64,000 bases of DNA, taken from NCBI RefSeq assembly GCF_013410345.1, contig NZ_JACCFJ010000001.1, forward strand, positions 2,393,001-2,457,000, read 5' to 3'. This document shows positions 1-8,527 of this stretch, in pieces (the stretch's first letter is position 1; every line of letters begins with the position of its first letter). This stretch comes from Saccharopolyspora hordei. GTDB taxonomy: Bacteria > Actinomycetota > Actinomycetes > Mycobacteriales > Pseudonocardiaceae. A program made the translations under genes and the position numbers. A model generated the notes under the pieces. That model made no database searches and had not been told where the DNA came from. It worked only from the letters and a program-made list of their open reading frames with translations.

Positions 1-1
1 C

Positions 2-271
2 ACCGAGGCCGAGACGGCGGGGGTCGCGGAGTACACCCAGCGCGCGATGCGGGTGATCCGCCGGGTGTCGGCGCCGCACGGGTTCAACATCGGGCTCAAC
101 CAGGGCCCGGTGGCGGGCGCGGGCATCGCCGCGCACCTGCACCAGCACGTGGTGCCCCGCTGGGGCGGTGACTCGAACTTCATGCCCGTCATCGGGCACA
201 CCAAGGTCCTGCCCCAGCTGCTCGGCGAGACCCGCCAGCTCCTCGCCGACGCCTGGGGCGAGCTGGACTGA
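2..271 (+). CDS. HIT-family hydrolase/phosphorylase, 3' part only
   Basis: The reading frame is open from the left edge, so the 5' part lies outside the window; 89 residues remain. The C-terminal part carries the HIT signature HLHQHVVPRW (His-x-His-x-His), which binds and attacks the alpha-phosphate of nucleotide substrates. The following GGDSNFMPV segment is typical of the actinobacterial Ap4A phosphorylase/HIT group (Rv2613c type). The gene sits just upstream of pgsA, as in mycobacteria, which supports the assignment. Translation ends at 269-271, directly against a structured repeat and followed by a strong hairpin. Substrate specificity cannot be read from this fragment. Confidence 0.85.
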   Translation, partial: TEAETAGVAEYTQRAMRVIRRVSAPHGFNIGLNQGPVAGAGIAAHLHQHVVPRWGGDSNFMPVIGHTKVLPQLLGETRQLLADAWGELD

Positions 272-316
272 CGCGACTCTGGTGGGAACCGGGCCCGCGA
301 TTCCCACGGGGATCGC
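271..316. repeat. 46-bp structured intergenic repeat, copy A
   Basis: The copy begins at the last base of the HIT stop codon. It has the same length as copies at 52209 and 63902 and matches the reverse complement of the latter at 32 of 46 positions by hand alignment. The inner arms GTGGGAA and TTCCCAC are perfectly complementary, and the outer CGCGA/TCGCG pair also closes. This is the most divergent copy. Confidence 0.5.
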
Positions 317-330
317 GCACTGACGCCGGC

Positions 331-363
331 GAGGGGCCGGGGACCTGGGGTCCCCGGCCCCTC
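331..363. terminator. Bidirectional terminator between HIT gene and yceI
   Basis: A perfect 15-bp stem (331-345 with 349-363) encloses a 3-nt loop between two convergent genes. There is no T-tract, as usual for actinobacterial terminators. Confidence 0.8.
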
Positions 364-376
364 CGCGTGCGTGGGC

Positions 377-904
377 TCAGCTGCGGAGCTTGGCCTCGAT
401 GTCGAGGCTGATGGTCACCTTCTCGCCGATCATCGCGCCGCCCGGCGCGCCCACGCCGAAGTCGGTGCGGTTGATGACGGTCTTGGCGGACAGGCCCAGC
501 AGGCCGTCCTCGGTGAAGCCGCCCAGCTCGGTCTCCAGCGAGATCGGCTTGGTCACGCCGTGCAGGGTGAACTCGCCGTCGATGATGAAGTCCTCGCCGT
601 CCTGGCGGATCCCGGTGGAGCGGAAGGTCGCGGTCGGGAACTGCTCGACGTCCAGGAAGTCGGCGTTGCGCACGTGGGCGTCCCGGTCGGCGTTGCCGGT
701 GTCGATCGAGGCGGTGTCGATGGTCGCGGTGACCGAGGACTGCAGCGGGTCGGCGGCGGTGACGATCTCGCCCTGGAAGGAGCCGAAGCGGCCGCGGGAC
801 TTGCCGACCCCCATGTGCCGCACGGTGAACTGGATGTCGGAGTGGACGGTGTCGATGTCCCAGGTGCCGGTGACGTAGCCCGGGATCTGCTCGGTGGTGG
901 TCAT
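377..904 (-). CDS. YceI-family lipid-binding protein
   Basis: The 175-residue protein is an YceI domain from end to end: it opens with GTWDIDTVHSDIQFTVRHMGV and continues through the DFLDVEQFPTATFRS and FTLHGVTKPI segments typical of this lipocalin-like beta-barrel. YceI proteins bind isoprenoid-like lipids. No signal peptide is present, so this copy is probably cytoplasmic. I chose the ATG at 904 because GGGAGG lies just upstream; the frame stays open further 5' but that part is low-complexity. It converges on the HIT gene across a strong terminator. The physiological ligand is unknown. Confidence 0.85.
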   Translation of the reverse strand: MTTTEQIPGYVTGTWDIDTVHSDIQFTVRHMGVGKSRGRFGSFQGEIVTAADPLQSSVTATIDTASIDTGNADRDAHVRNADFLDVEQFPTATFRSTGIRQDGEDFIIDGEFTLHGVTKPISLETELGGFTEDGLLGLSAKTVINRTDFGVGAPGGAMIGEKVTISLDIEAKLRS

Positions 905-1162
905 GCTGCCTCCCGTGTTGCTGTGCGGGGTCTGTGTCGCTTGCGGGGTCTGCGTCGACGTCGTGCCGCCGCGCACCGTGCGCGGGGTGCCTCGGACGCA
1001 GGCGTTTCCCACCGCCAACACCCTTGAAACTTCAATGATTCCGTGGTGTGTTCGAGATCACCGAGGGGGTCCCGGTGGGCGCCCACCGGTGTTCGTGATC
1101 AGCGCGGGCTAGTCTGCTGGCAGGGCACACGACAAGCACAGGGCGGCTGACTCTTCACGCAC

Positions 1163-1780
1163 ATGCTGAACATCTTCGCGCGGGACTCGCTGTCCCGACT
1201 GACCAACCCGATCGGTGCGGGCCTGGTCCGGCTCGGTCTCTCGCCGAACGCGGTGACGCTGACCGGCACGGTCGCCAGCGCTGCGGCTGCGCTGTGGTTC
1301 TTCCCGCGCGGCGAGCTCTTCGTGGGCACCGTGGTGGTCGCGGTGTTCCTGCTCTTCGACGTCCTCGACGGCGCGATGGCCCGCGCGGGCGGCCGGGCCT
1401 CGCGGTTCGGCGGGGTGCTCGACGCGAGCTGCGACCGGCTCGTGGACGGCGCGCTGTTCGGCTCGCTGGTGTGGTGGTCGCTGGTGGTGGAGGTGGACCG
1501 GTCGCGCGGCCTGGGCCTGCTCATCTGCCTGGTCAGCGCGCAGGTGATCTCCTACGTCAAGGCCCGCGCGGAGGCCAACGGGCTCCGGGCCGACGGCGGC
1601 CTGGCCGAGCGCGCGGAGCGCTTCCTGGTGGTGCTCATCGGCACCGGCCTGCACGGCCTCGGCGTCCCGTACGTCCTCGACGTGGCGGTGTGGCTGCTGG
1701 TGCTGCTGTGCCTGATCACCATCGCCCAACGCCTGGCCACCGTCCACCGCTCCGCCCGCACCCAACGCGAGATGAGGTGA
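1163..1780 (+). CDS. pgsA: Phosphatidylinositol phosphate synthase (CDP-alcohol phosphatidyltransferase)
   Basis: This 205-residue integral membrane protein has the complete CDP-alcohol phosphatidyltransferase signature: D66, D69-G70, A73-R74, G83, D87 and D91, the metal and CDP-DAG binding residues. About six hydrophobic segments follow the amphipathic N-terminus. By position next to the HIT gene it corresponds to mycobacterial PgsA1, which joins inositol-1-phosphate to CDP-diacylglycerol, the first step toward phosphatidylinositol and PIMs. Unusually, the acyltransferase and pimA genes that normally follow are absent; a strong terminator closes the gene. No clear Shine-Dalgarno precedes the ATG. 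Confidence 0.88.
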   Translation: MLNIFARDSLSRLTNPIGAGLVRLGLSPNAVTLTGTVASAAAALWFFPRGELFVGTVVVAVFLLFDVLDGAMARAGGRASRFGGVLDASCDRLVDGALFGSLVWWSLVVEVDRSRGLGLLICLVSAQVISYVKARAEANGLRADGGLAERAERFLVVLIGTGLHGLGVPYVLDVAVWLLVLLCLITIAQRLATVHRSARTQREMR

Positions 1781-1820
1781 AGGGCACCGCCCGCCGACCG
1801 GGTCGGCGGGCGGTGCCCTT
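1780..1820. terminator. Bidirectional terminator between pgsA and pdxS
   Basis: An inverted repeat of about 20 bp (1780-1799 with 1801-1820) begins at the pgsA stop codon; in RNA the loop would be a few bases wide. The two flanking genes converge here. Confidence 0.85.
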
Positions 1821-1916
1821 GGCGCTTCACCAGGACGTGTCGTCGGTTGCGGTGGTCTTCGGCGTCCTGCCCGATGTGCGGGGGAGGAGGCGCCCTTCAC
1901 GCCTCGCTCGGTCGGG

Positions 1917-2828
<912 letters not shown>

Positions 2829-2876
2829 CTTCGGCCTTCCTCTGGTCGGTGTTCTGCCGGTCTTCACGGTAGGAGC

Positions 2877-2928
2877 GAACTGGACCACCGACACGGTCCA
2901 CTGGAGGCCGTTTTCAGTAGTCCACTTC
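2877..2928 (-). promoter_or_regulatory. PdxR-like operator cluster upstream of pdxS
   Basis: Read on the minus strand, GAAGTGGACTA (2918-2928) matches 10 of 11 positions of the actinobacterial PdxR motif AAAGTGGWCTA as I remember it. A second copy with the AGTGGAC core lies at 2894-2904, about 24 bp closer to the gene, and a weaker inverted copy at 2877-2887. A possible -10 (TACCGT, 2866-2871) is just downstream. No MocR/PdxR gene is in this window. Confidence 0.55.
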
Positions 2929-2996
2929 AGGTGGCGTGGAGGCGCCACCTGCGACGGGGCCGAGCGCGGGTGTGAGTTGCGACCCACTCTGGTTAG

Positions 2997-3009
2997 TGGT
3001 TAGTAACCA
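2997..3009. promoter_or_regulatory. Candidate TetR operator
   Basis: TGGTTA-G-TAACCA is a perfect 6-1-6 palindrome 18 bp before the ATG of the TetR gene, and the GGTTAGT half is repeated directly at 2991. Its place in the short divergent region suggests autoregulation. Binding is inferred. Confidence 0.45.
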
Positions 3010-3027
3010 GTGACTACTCTGGACCCC

Positions 3028-3600
3028 ATGGGCAAGCGGATGCGCGGGGCCGATCGCCGGGCCCAGGTGCTGGAGATCGCGGCGGAGGAGTTCGCCGCCC
3101 ACGGGCTGCACGGGGCGTCCACCGAGGCGATCGCCCGGGAGGCCGGGATCACGCAGGCGTACGTGTTCCGGATGTTCGGCACCAAGAAGGCGCTGTTCCT
3201 CGAACTGGTCCGGGCGTCCTTCGACCGGTTGACCGACGCGATGCGGGCGGCGGCCGGGGACGCGACCGGCCTGGCGGCGCTGTCCGCCATGGGCGCGCAG
3301 TACTACGACCTGCTCGCCGACCGCACCGGTCTGCTGCTCCAGCTCCAGGGCTTCGCCGCGTGCGGCGACGAGGAGGTGCGCGCGGCGGTCCGGGAGTGCT
3401 TCGCGCGGATGTGGGACACCGTCGCGGAGACCACCGGGCTCGAGCCGGTCACGGTGAAGTCGTTCCTCGCGTTCGGGATGCTGCTCAACGCCGGGGCGGC
3501 GCTGGACGTCGAGGACGCCGACGGGGCGTGGGCCGAGGGCGTGCGGACCCGGATCCGCCCGGGCCTGTTCGAGCACATCACGGCCGAGGCGAACCGATGA
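3028..3600 (+). CDS. TetR-family transcriptional regulator
   Basis: The 190-residue protein has an N-terminal TetR helix-turn-helix (RAQVLEIAAEEFAAHG, then GASTEAIAREAGITQAYVFRMFGTKKALF, about residues 10-52) and a variable helical ligand domain. Its stop overlaps the start of the MFS gene by ATGA, the usual arrangement of a repressor with the pump it controls. A GTG at 3010 is in frame, but the putative operator at 2997-3009 abuts it and no Shine-Dalgarno is present, so I prefer the ATG at 3028, possibly leaderless. The ligand is not predictable. Confidence 0.85.
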   Translation: MGKRMRGADRRAQVLEIAAEEFAAHGLHGASTEAIAREAGITQAYVFRMFGTKKALFLELVRASFDRLTDAMRAAAGDATGLAALSAMGAQYYDLLADRTGLLLQLQGFAACGDEEVRAAVRECFARMWDTVAETTGLEPVTVKSFLAFGMLLNAGAALDVEDADGAWAEGVRTRIRPGLFEHITAEANR

Positions 3601-4964
3601 GCACGCAGGTGCGCGTCGCGCCCCGCCTCGGCCCCGCGCTCGTCACCGTGGCGCTGCTGGGCGCGGTCATCGGCAGCGTCGGCGCCCCGCTCATCACGGC
3701 GGTCGCGACCGGGCTGGACGTGCCGCTCGAAGCCGCGCAGTGGACCCTCACGATCACGCTGTTCACCGGTGCCATCGCCGGTCCCGTCCTCGGCAGGCTC
3801 GGCAGCGGTCCGCACCGCCGCACCGCGGTCCTGGCCACCCTGGGACTCGTCACGCTCGGCGGCGCGCTGACCGCGCTGCCGCTGCCGTTCGCGGTGCTCG
3901 TGGTCGGGCGGGGCCTGCAGGGGCTCGGCGTCGCCGTGGTGGCGCTGCTGATGAGCGTCGCCCGCGCCCACCTGCCGGCGGAACGCGCCGCCTCGACGAT
4001 CGCCGCCCTGTCTGTCGCGTCCACGGTCGGCATCGGCGTCGGCTACCCGGCGATCAGCCTCGTCGACCAGCTGGCCGGGCTCCGCGCCGCGTACGCGGTC
4101 GGGTTCCTGCTCTCCGCCGCGGCGCTCGTCGTCGCCTGGCGCGCGCTGCCCCGCGAGACCCCGGGGCCACGGCCGCGGATCGACGTGGTCGGGGCGCTCC
4201 TCCTCGGCGTCGGGATGCTCGGCGTCCTGCTGCTCGTCGCCGAACCCGCGCTGTGGGCCGACGCCCGGGTGGGGGCGGGCGTCCTCGTCGTCTCGCTCGC
4301 GGTCCTCGCGGTGTGGGCGGCCGTCGAGCTGCGCACCGCCGCGCCACTGGTGGACCTGCGGTTGCTCGGCCAGGGGCCGGTGGTCCGCGCGAACCTCGCC
4401 ATGCTCGTCGCGGGAACCGGCATGTACCTGCTGTTCAGCCTCCTCACCCGCTACGTGCAGACCCCGGCGGGCGCGGGGTACGGCTTCGCCCTCCCCGGTG
4501 TCGCCGCGGGGGCCGCGCTCATCCCCTTCTCGCTCGCCGGGTTCGTCGCCGGGAAGGTGGTGCCCGGCCTGCTCGCCCGCCTCGCGGAGCGGTGGACCTA
4601 CGCGCTCTCCGCCGCCGCGGTCGTGGTCGCCGCGGTGGTGTTCGCGGCCGCCACCGGCTCGCTCGTCGTCGTGCTGGTCGCGATGGCGGTCCTCGGCTTC
4701 GGCGTGGGCGGTGTCTCCTCGGTGATGCCGAAGCTCGTGCTCGCCGGGGTCCCGCAGGCCGAGACCGCCAGCGTGCTGGCGATCAACCAGATCGTGCGCA
4801 GCACCGGATTCAGCGTCGGCAGCGCGCTCGCCGGGTTCCTGCTCGCCCTCGCCACCCCGCCCGGAGCGCTGGTCCCCGCGCCGGGCGGCTACGTCACCGC
4901 CGCGCTGTGCTCGGTGCCGCCGCTGGTGATCAGCGCGCTCGTGGTCGCCGTCCGCCGCCGTTGA
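3597..4964 (+). CDS. MFS drug-type efflux transporter
   Basis: A 455-residue, strongly hydrophobic protein with about 14 predicted membrane segments, resembling the DHA2 (EmrB/QacA-like) branch of the major facilitator superfamily. A motif-A-like stretch follows the second segment (GPVLGRLGSGPHRRTAVL), though the usual acidic residue is replaced. The start ATG overlaps the TetR stop codon, so the pair is transcribed and probably translated together. It most likely exports a small toxic compound or drug sensed by the TetR protein. The substrate is unknown. Confidence 0.82.
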   Translation: MSTQVRVAPRLGPALVTVALLGAVIGSVGAPLITAVATGLDVPLEAAQWTLTITLFTGAIAGPVLGRLGSGPHRRTAVLATLGLVTLGGALTALPLPFAVLVVGRGLQGLGVAVVALLMSVARAHLPAERAASTIAALSVASTVGIGVGYPAISLVDQLAGLRAAYAVGFLLSAAALVVAWRALPRETPGPRPRIDVVGALLLGVGMLGVLLLVAEPALWADARVGAGVLVVSLAVLAVWAAVELRTAAPLVDLRLLGQGPVVRANLAMLVAGTGMYLLFSLLTRYVQTPAGAGYGFALPGVAAGAALIPFSLAGFVAGKVVPGLLARLAERWTYALSAAAVVVAAVVFAAATGSLVVVLVAMAVLGFGVGGVSSVMPKLVLAGVPQAETASVLAINQIVRSTGFSVGSALAGFLLALATPPGALVPAPGGYVTAALCSVPPLVISALVVAVRRR

Positions 4965-4995
4965 CCCCGGACCGGGTTCGACGCGCGGGGCGGCC

Positions 4996-5024
4996 TTGCA
5001 CGGGGTGGAGCTCGGGTGTGTGAT
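4996..5024 (+). promoter_or_regulatory. Candidate promoter of the EF-G2 gene
   Basis: TTGCAC (4996-5001) and TGTGAT (5019-5024) are separated by 17 bp in the only space between the efflux gene and EF-G2. This is a modest match to the housekeeping sigma consensus. Confidence 0.3.
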
Positions 5025-5065
5025 CGGAGACACAACCGGTCGCCGGGAGCGTGCGAGGAGTACTC

Positions 5066-7180
5066 ATGGGGAGCAAGCAGAGCGGCACAGCAGGAGGGCC
5101 GGTCCTCCCGGCCCCCACCGATCCGGCCAAGATCCGCAACGTCGTGCTGGTCGGGCCCTCGGCGGCAGGCAAGACGACCCTGGTCGAAGCGCTGCTGGCG
5201 GCCACCGCGACGATCCCCCGAGCGGGCTCGGTCACCGAGGGCACCACGGTGTGCGACCACGAACCCGCGTCGATCGAGCAGCAGCGGTCCGTCTGCCTGG
5301 CCGTGGCGCCGATGCAGCACGGCGACGTCAAGATCAACCTCATCGACACCCCCGGTTACGCCGACTTCGTCGGCGAGCTGCGCGCCGGTCTGCGCGCCGC
5401 CGACGCCGCGCTGTTCGTGGTGGCCGCCGCCGAGGGCGTCGACCCGGCGACGCGCGCGATCTGGCAGGAGTGCGCCACCGTCGGCATGCCCCGCGCGGTG
5501 GTGGTCTCCCGCCTGGACCAGCCACGTGCCGACTTCGACGACGCGCTGCTGGCCTGCCAGGACGCCTTCGGCGGGGGAGTGCTGCCGCTGTACCTGCCGC
5601 ACCGCGGCGCGGGCGGCGAGGTGACCGGGCTGGTCGGGCTCGTCACCGAGAGCGTCTACGAGTCCGGTGAGCAGCGGACCGCCGACGACGAGCTGCGGGC
5701 GCAGATCGACCAGCCCCGCGGCGAGCTCATCGAGGCGATCATCGCCGAGAGCGAGGACGAGTCCCTGATGGACCGCTACCTCAACGGCGAGCGCATCGAC
5801 GAGGACACGCTCATCGCCGACCTGGAGGCGGCGGTGGCCAAGGGCGGCCTGCACCCGGTCGTGCCGGTGTGCGCGGCGACCGGCGTCGGCGTCCCCGAGG
5901 TGCTCGACGGCATCGTCCGCGGCTTCCCGTCACCGCTGGAGCACGCGCTGCCGGAGTTCACCGATCCGCACGGCCGCAACCCGCGGGTGCTCACCCCCGA
6001 CCCCGAGGGACCGCTGGCGGCCGAGGTGGTGCACACCTCGGTCGATTCCTACGTGGGGCGGGTGTCGCTGGCGCGGGTGTTCTCCGGGACCATGCGCCCG
6101 GAGCGCGCGGTGCACGTCTCCGGGCACGGCATGGCCGAGCGGGGGCACCCCGACCACGACGAGGACGAGCGCGTGGCGCACCTGTACTCGCCGCTGGGTG
6201 CGAACCTGCGCGAGGTGCCGCACTGCATCGCCGGTGACCTGTGCGCGCTGACCAAGATCGGGTCGGCGGAGACCGGCGACACGCTCTCGGACCCGTCCGA
6301 CCCGCTGCTGCTCACGCCGTGGCCGATGCCGGAGCCGCTGATGCCGATCGCGGTCACCGCGCACACCCGCAGCGACGAGGACGCGCTGGCCCGCAACCTC
6401 AACCGCCTCATCGCCGCCGACCCCAGCCTGCGGCTGGAGCGCGACAGCGAGACCCACCAGCTGGTGCTGTGGTGCATGGGCGAGGCGCACGCGGACGTGG
6501 TCCTGCAGCGGCTGCGCGAGGGCGGCGCGGAGGTCGACACGGTGCCGGTGCGGGTGCCGCTGCGGCAGACCTTCGCCCAGCCGGCCAAGGGCCACGGCAG
6601 GCACGTCAAGCAGTCCGGTGGGCACGGCCAGTACGCGGTGTGCGACATCGAGGTGGAGCCGCTGCCGCGCGGGTCGGGCGTGGAGTTCGCCGAGCGCGTG
6701 GTCGGCGGGGCGGTCCCGCGCCAGTTCATCCCCAGCGTCGAGAAGGGCGTGCGGGCGCAGGTGGAGAAGGGGATCACCGAGGGAGTCCCGCTGGTGGACC
6801 TGCGGATCACGCTGGTCGACGGCAAGGCGCACAGCGTCGACTCCTCGGACGCGGCGTTCCAGGCGGCCGGCGCGCTGGCGCTCAAGGCCGCCGCCGAGCA
6901 GGCCGGGCTGATCACCCTGGAACCCGTCGACGAGGTGGCGGTGCACATCCCGGACGAGCACCTCGGCGCGGTGCTGGGTGACCTGTCGAGCCGCCGCGGC
7001 AAGGTGGTGGGCACCGAGCCCGAGGACGGTGGCTGGACGGTGGTGCGCGCGCACGTGCCGGCCAGCGAGCTGGTCCGCTACACGGTCAACGTCCGCTCCC
7101 TGACCTCGGGCAGCGCGACCTTCACCCGCCACTTCGAGAGCTACGAGCCGGTGCCGGAGCACCTGCTGGCCCGCGGCTGA
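5066..7180 (+). CDS. Elongation factor G-like protein EF-G2
   Basis: A 704-residue translational GTPase with full EF-G architecture: G domain (P-loop GPSAAGKT at 30-37, DTPG at 94-97), domain II, and domains III-V (the HVKQSGGHGQYAV segment is in domain IV). The guanine-specificity motif NKxD reads SRLD (148-151), a change found in the FusA2/EF-G2 paralogue group, so this is not the main translocase. EF-G2 has ribosome-dependent GTPase activity but a debated role. The ATG at 5066 follows GAGGAG by five bases. The gene is single and converges on the XRE-cupin gene with a six-base gap and no hairpin. Confidence 0.88.
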   Translation: MGSKQSGTAGGPVLPAPTDPAKIRNVVLVGPSAAGKTTLVEALLAATATIPRAGSVTEGTTVCDHEPASIEQQRSVCLAVAPMQHGDVKINLIDTPGYADFVGELRAGLRAADAALFVVAAAEGVDPATRAIWQECATVGMPRAVVVSRLDQPRADFDDALLACQDAFGGGVLPLYLPHRGAGGEVTGLVGLVTESVYESGEQRTADDELRAQIDQPRGELIEAIIAESEDESLMDRYLNGERIDEDTLIADLEAAVAKGGLHPVVPVCAATGVGVPEVLDGIVRGFPSPLEHALPEFTDPHGRNPRVLTPDPEGPLAAEVVHTSVDSYVGRVSLARVFSGTMRPERAVHVSGHGMAERGHPDHDEDERVAHLYSPLGANLREVPHCIAGDLCALTKIGSAETGDTLSDPSDPLLLTPWPMPEPLMPIAVTAHTRSDEDALARNLNRLIAADPSLRLERDSETHQLVLWCMGEAHADVVLQRLREGGAEVDTVPVRVPLRQTFAQPAKGHGRHVKQSGGHGQYAVCDIEVEPLPRGSGVEFAERVVGGAVPRQFIPSVEKGVRAQVEKGITEGVPLVDLRITLVDGKAHSVDSSDAAFQAAGALALKAAAEQAGLITLEPVDEVAVHIPDEHLGAVLGDLSSRRGKVVGTEPEDGGWTVVRAHVPASELVRYTVNVRSLTSGSATFTRHFESYEPVPEHLLARG

Positions 7181-7186
7181 CGACGG

Positions 7187-7756
7187 TCAGCGGTGCTCCA
7201 TGACGAGCACCGCGGTGGTGCCGGGGGCGAGGGCCTCGTAGCGGTGCGGGACGTCGCCGGAGAAGGAGACGTAGTCGCCCACCTCGAGCTCCACCGGGCT
7301 GTCCTCCGGGCCCACCCGGAGGCGCCCGGCGGTGAGGACCACGTGCTCCACCGAGCCGGGGATGTGGGCGTCGGCGCGGCGGACCCCGCCCGGCTCGAGC
7401 TCGAGCACGTAGAGGTCACGGCGGGCGCCCGGTTCGCCGGACGACAGCAGCGCCGCCCCGTAGGTCGACTGCTCGGACCGCACGATCGGCACCTGGCCGG
7501 CGCGGACCACCCGGACCTGGGGGGTCGGCGGGTCGACGAGCCGGCTGAACGGCACGCCCAGTGCCACGCCGAGCGCCCACAGGGTCTCCACGCTGGGGTT
7601 GCCGGTGCCGGACTCCAGCTGGGAGAGCGTGGACTTGGCGATCCCGGCGCGCTTGGCGAGCTCGGTCAGGGTCAACCCGGCGCGTTCCCGCTCGCGGCGC
7701 AGCGACCGCGCGATGGTCTCCAGCGGCGCGGCCGGGGTGTTCTCGGTCTCACTCAT
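7187..7756 (-). CDS. XRE-cupin transcriptional regulator
   Basis: The 189-residue protein combines an N-terminal XRE helix-turn-helix (about residues 12-66, LTELAKRAGIAKSTLSQLESG) with a C-terminal single cupin barrel (about 110-187, ending GDYVSFSGDVPHRYEALAPGTTAVLVMEH). Such regulators sense small metabolites in the cupin. It is divergently transcribed from azlCD with only 69 bp between the starts, an arrangement repeatedly seen for amino acid exporters, so control of azlCD is the simplest inference. Confidence 0.88.
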   Translation of the reverse strand: MSETENTPAAPLETIARSLRRERERAGLTLTELAKRAGIAKSTLSQLESGTGNPSVETLWALGVALGVPFSRLVDPPTPQVRVVRAGQVPIVRSEQSTYGAALLSSGEPGARRDLYVLELEPGGVRRADAHIPGSVEHVVLTAGRLRVGPEDSPVELEVGDYVSFSGDVPHRYEALAPGTTAVLVMEHR

Positions 7757-7788
7757 GCGTGTTCGCTTCGTCGGTCGTCGTATTCGGT

Positions 7789-7825
7789 TTGACGAACGCT
7801 CCGTCGTGAGTTCATCCTAGCGAAC
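7789..7825 (+). promoter_or_regulatory. Candidate promoter for leaderless azlC
   Basis: TTGACG (7789-7794) and CATCCT (7813-7818) are spaced by 18 bp and would start RNA at about 7825-7826, which is the GTG of azlC. The absence of any Shine-Dalgarno fits a leaderless message. Inverted GTTCGC/GCGAAC copies (7761 and 7820) flank the region. Confidence 0.5.
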
Positions 7826-8527
7826 GTGAGTACGGCACAGCGAACACGAGTGGGCTTCTGGCGGGACGCGCTGGTGCGCGACGTCCTCTCGATGGCGCTG
7901 GCCATGGCCATCGTGGGCGCCTCGCTCGGCGCCATCGCGGTGAGCGAGGGCGTGCCGCTGTGGATGATCACCTTGATGGGGGCGGTCGTGTTCGCCGGCG
8001 GGTCCGAGTTCATGGCCGTCGGCCTGCTCGCCGCGGGCGCGGCCCCGGTCACCGCCGTGCTCAGCGGGCTGCTGCTCAACGCCCGCCACCTGCCGTTCGG
8101 CCTGGCGGTCGGCGGGCTGTTCGGCCGCAGCTGGCCGCGCCGCCTGCTCGGCAGCCACCTCATGGTCGACGAGTCCGTCGCGTTCGCCCTGGCGCAGGAC
8201 ACGCCCGAGGAGAAGCGGCGCGCGTACTGGCTGACCGGCACCGCGCTGTACTGCGCCTGGGCGCCGTCGGTGTTCCTCGGCGGGCTGCTGGGGCAGGGCG
8301 TCGGGGACCCGGGCGCCTTCGGCCTCGACGCGGCGATGCCGGCCGCGCTGCTCGCGCTGATCGTGCCGTCGCTGCGGGAGTTCCGGACGCTGCGCGCCGT
8401 GGTGGTCGGCGTCCTGGTCGCGGTGCTGACCACGCCGGTGCTGCCGGAGGGCCTGCCGGTGGTGGCCGCGCTGGTCGGGCTGGCCGCGGCGCTGCCGCTG
8501 CCGAAGGCGCTGGAGGAGGCGCGGTGA
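7826..8527 (+). CDS. azlC: AzlC-family branched-chain amino acid exporter, large subunit
   Basis: A 233-residue membrane protein of the AzlC/YgaZ family (LIV-E exporters) with about five to six hydrophobic segments. The MGAVVFAGGSEFMAVGLLAAGA and LLNARHLPFGL segments are characteristic. With AzlD it exports branched-chain amino acids or analogues. The GTG start lacks a Shine-Dalgarno and coincides with the predicted transcription start. Its stop overlaps azlD by GTGA, so the two subunits are co-translated. Regulation is probably by the adjacent XRE-cupin protein. Confidence 0.88.
   Translation: MSTAQRTRVGFWRDALVRDVLSMALAMAIVGASLGAIAVSEGVPLWMITLMGAVVFAGGSEFMAVGLLAAGAAPVTAVLSGLLLNARHLPFGLAVGGLFGRSWPRRLLGSHLMVDESVAFALAQDTPEEKRRAYWLTGTALYCAWAPSVFLGGLLGQGVGDPGAFGLDAAMPAALLALIVPSLREFRTLRAVVVGVLVAVLTTPVLPEGLPVVAALVGLAAALPLPKALEEAR

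Noticed and set aside
7761..7825. LexA-like GTTCGC/GCGAAC pair near azlC
   Set aside because: The halves are inverted in the wrong order and 53 bp apart, unlike an SOS box.
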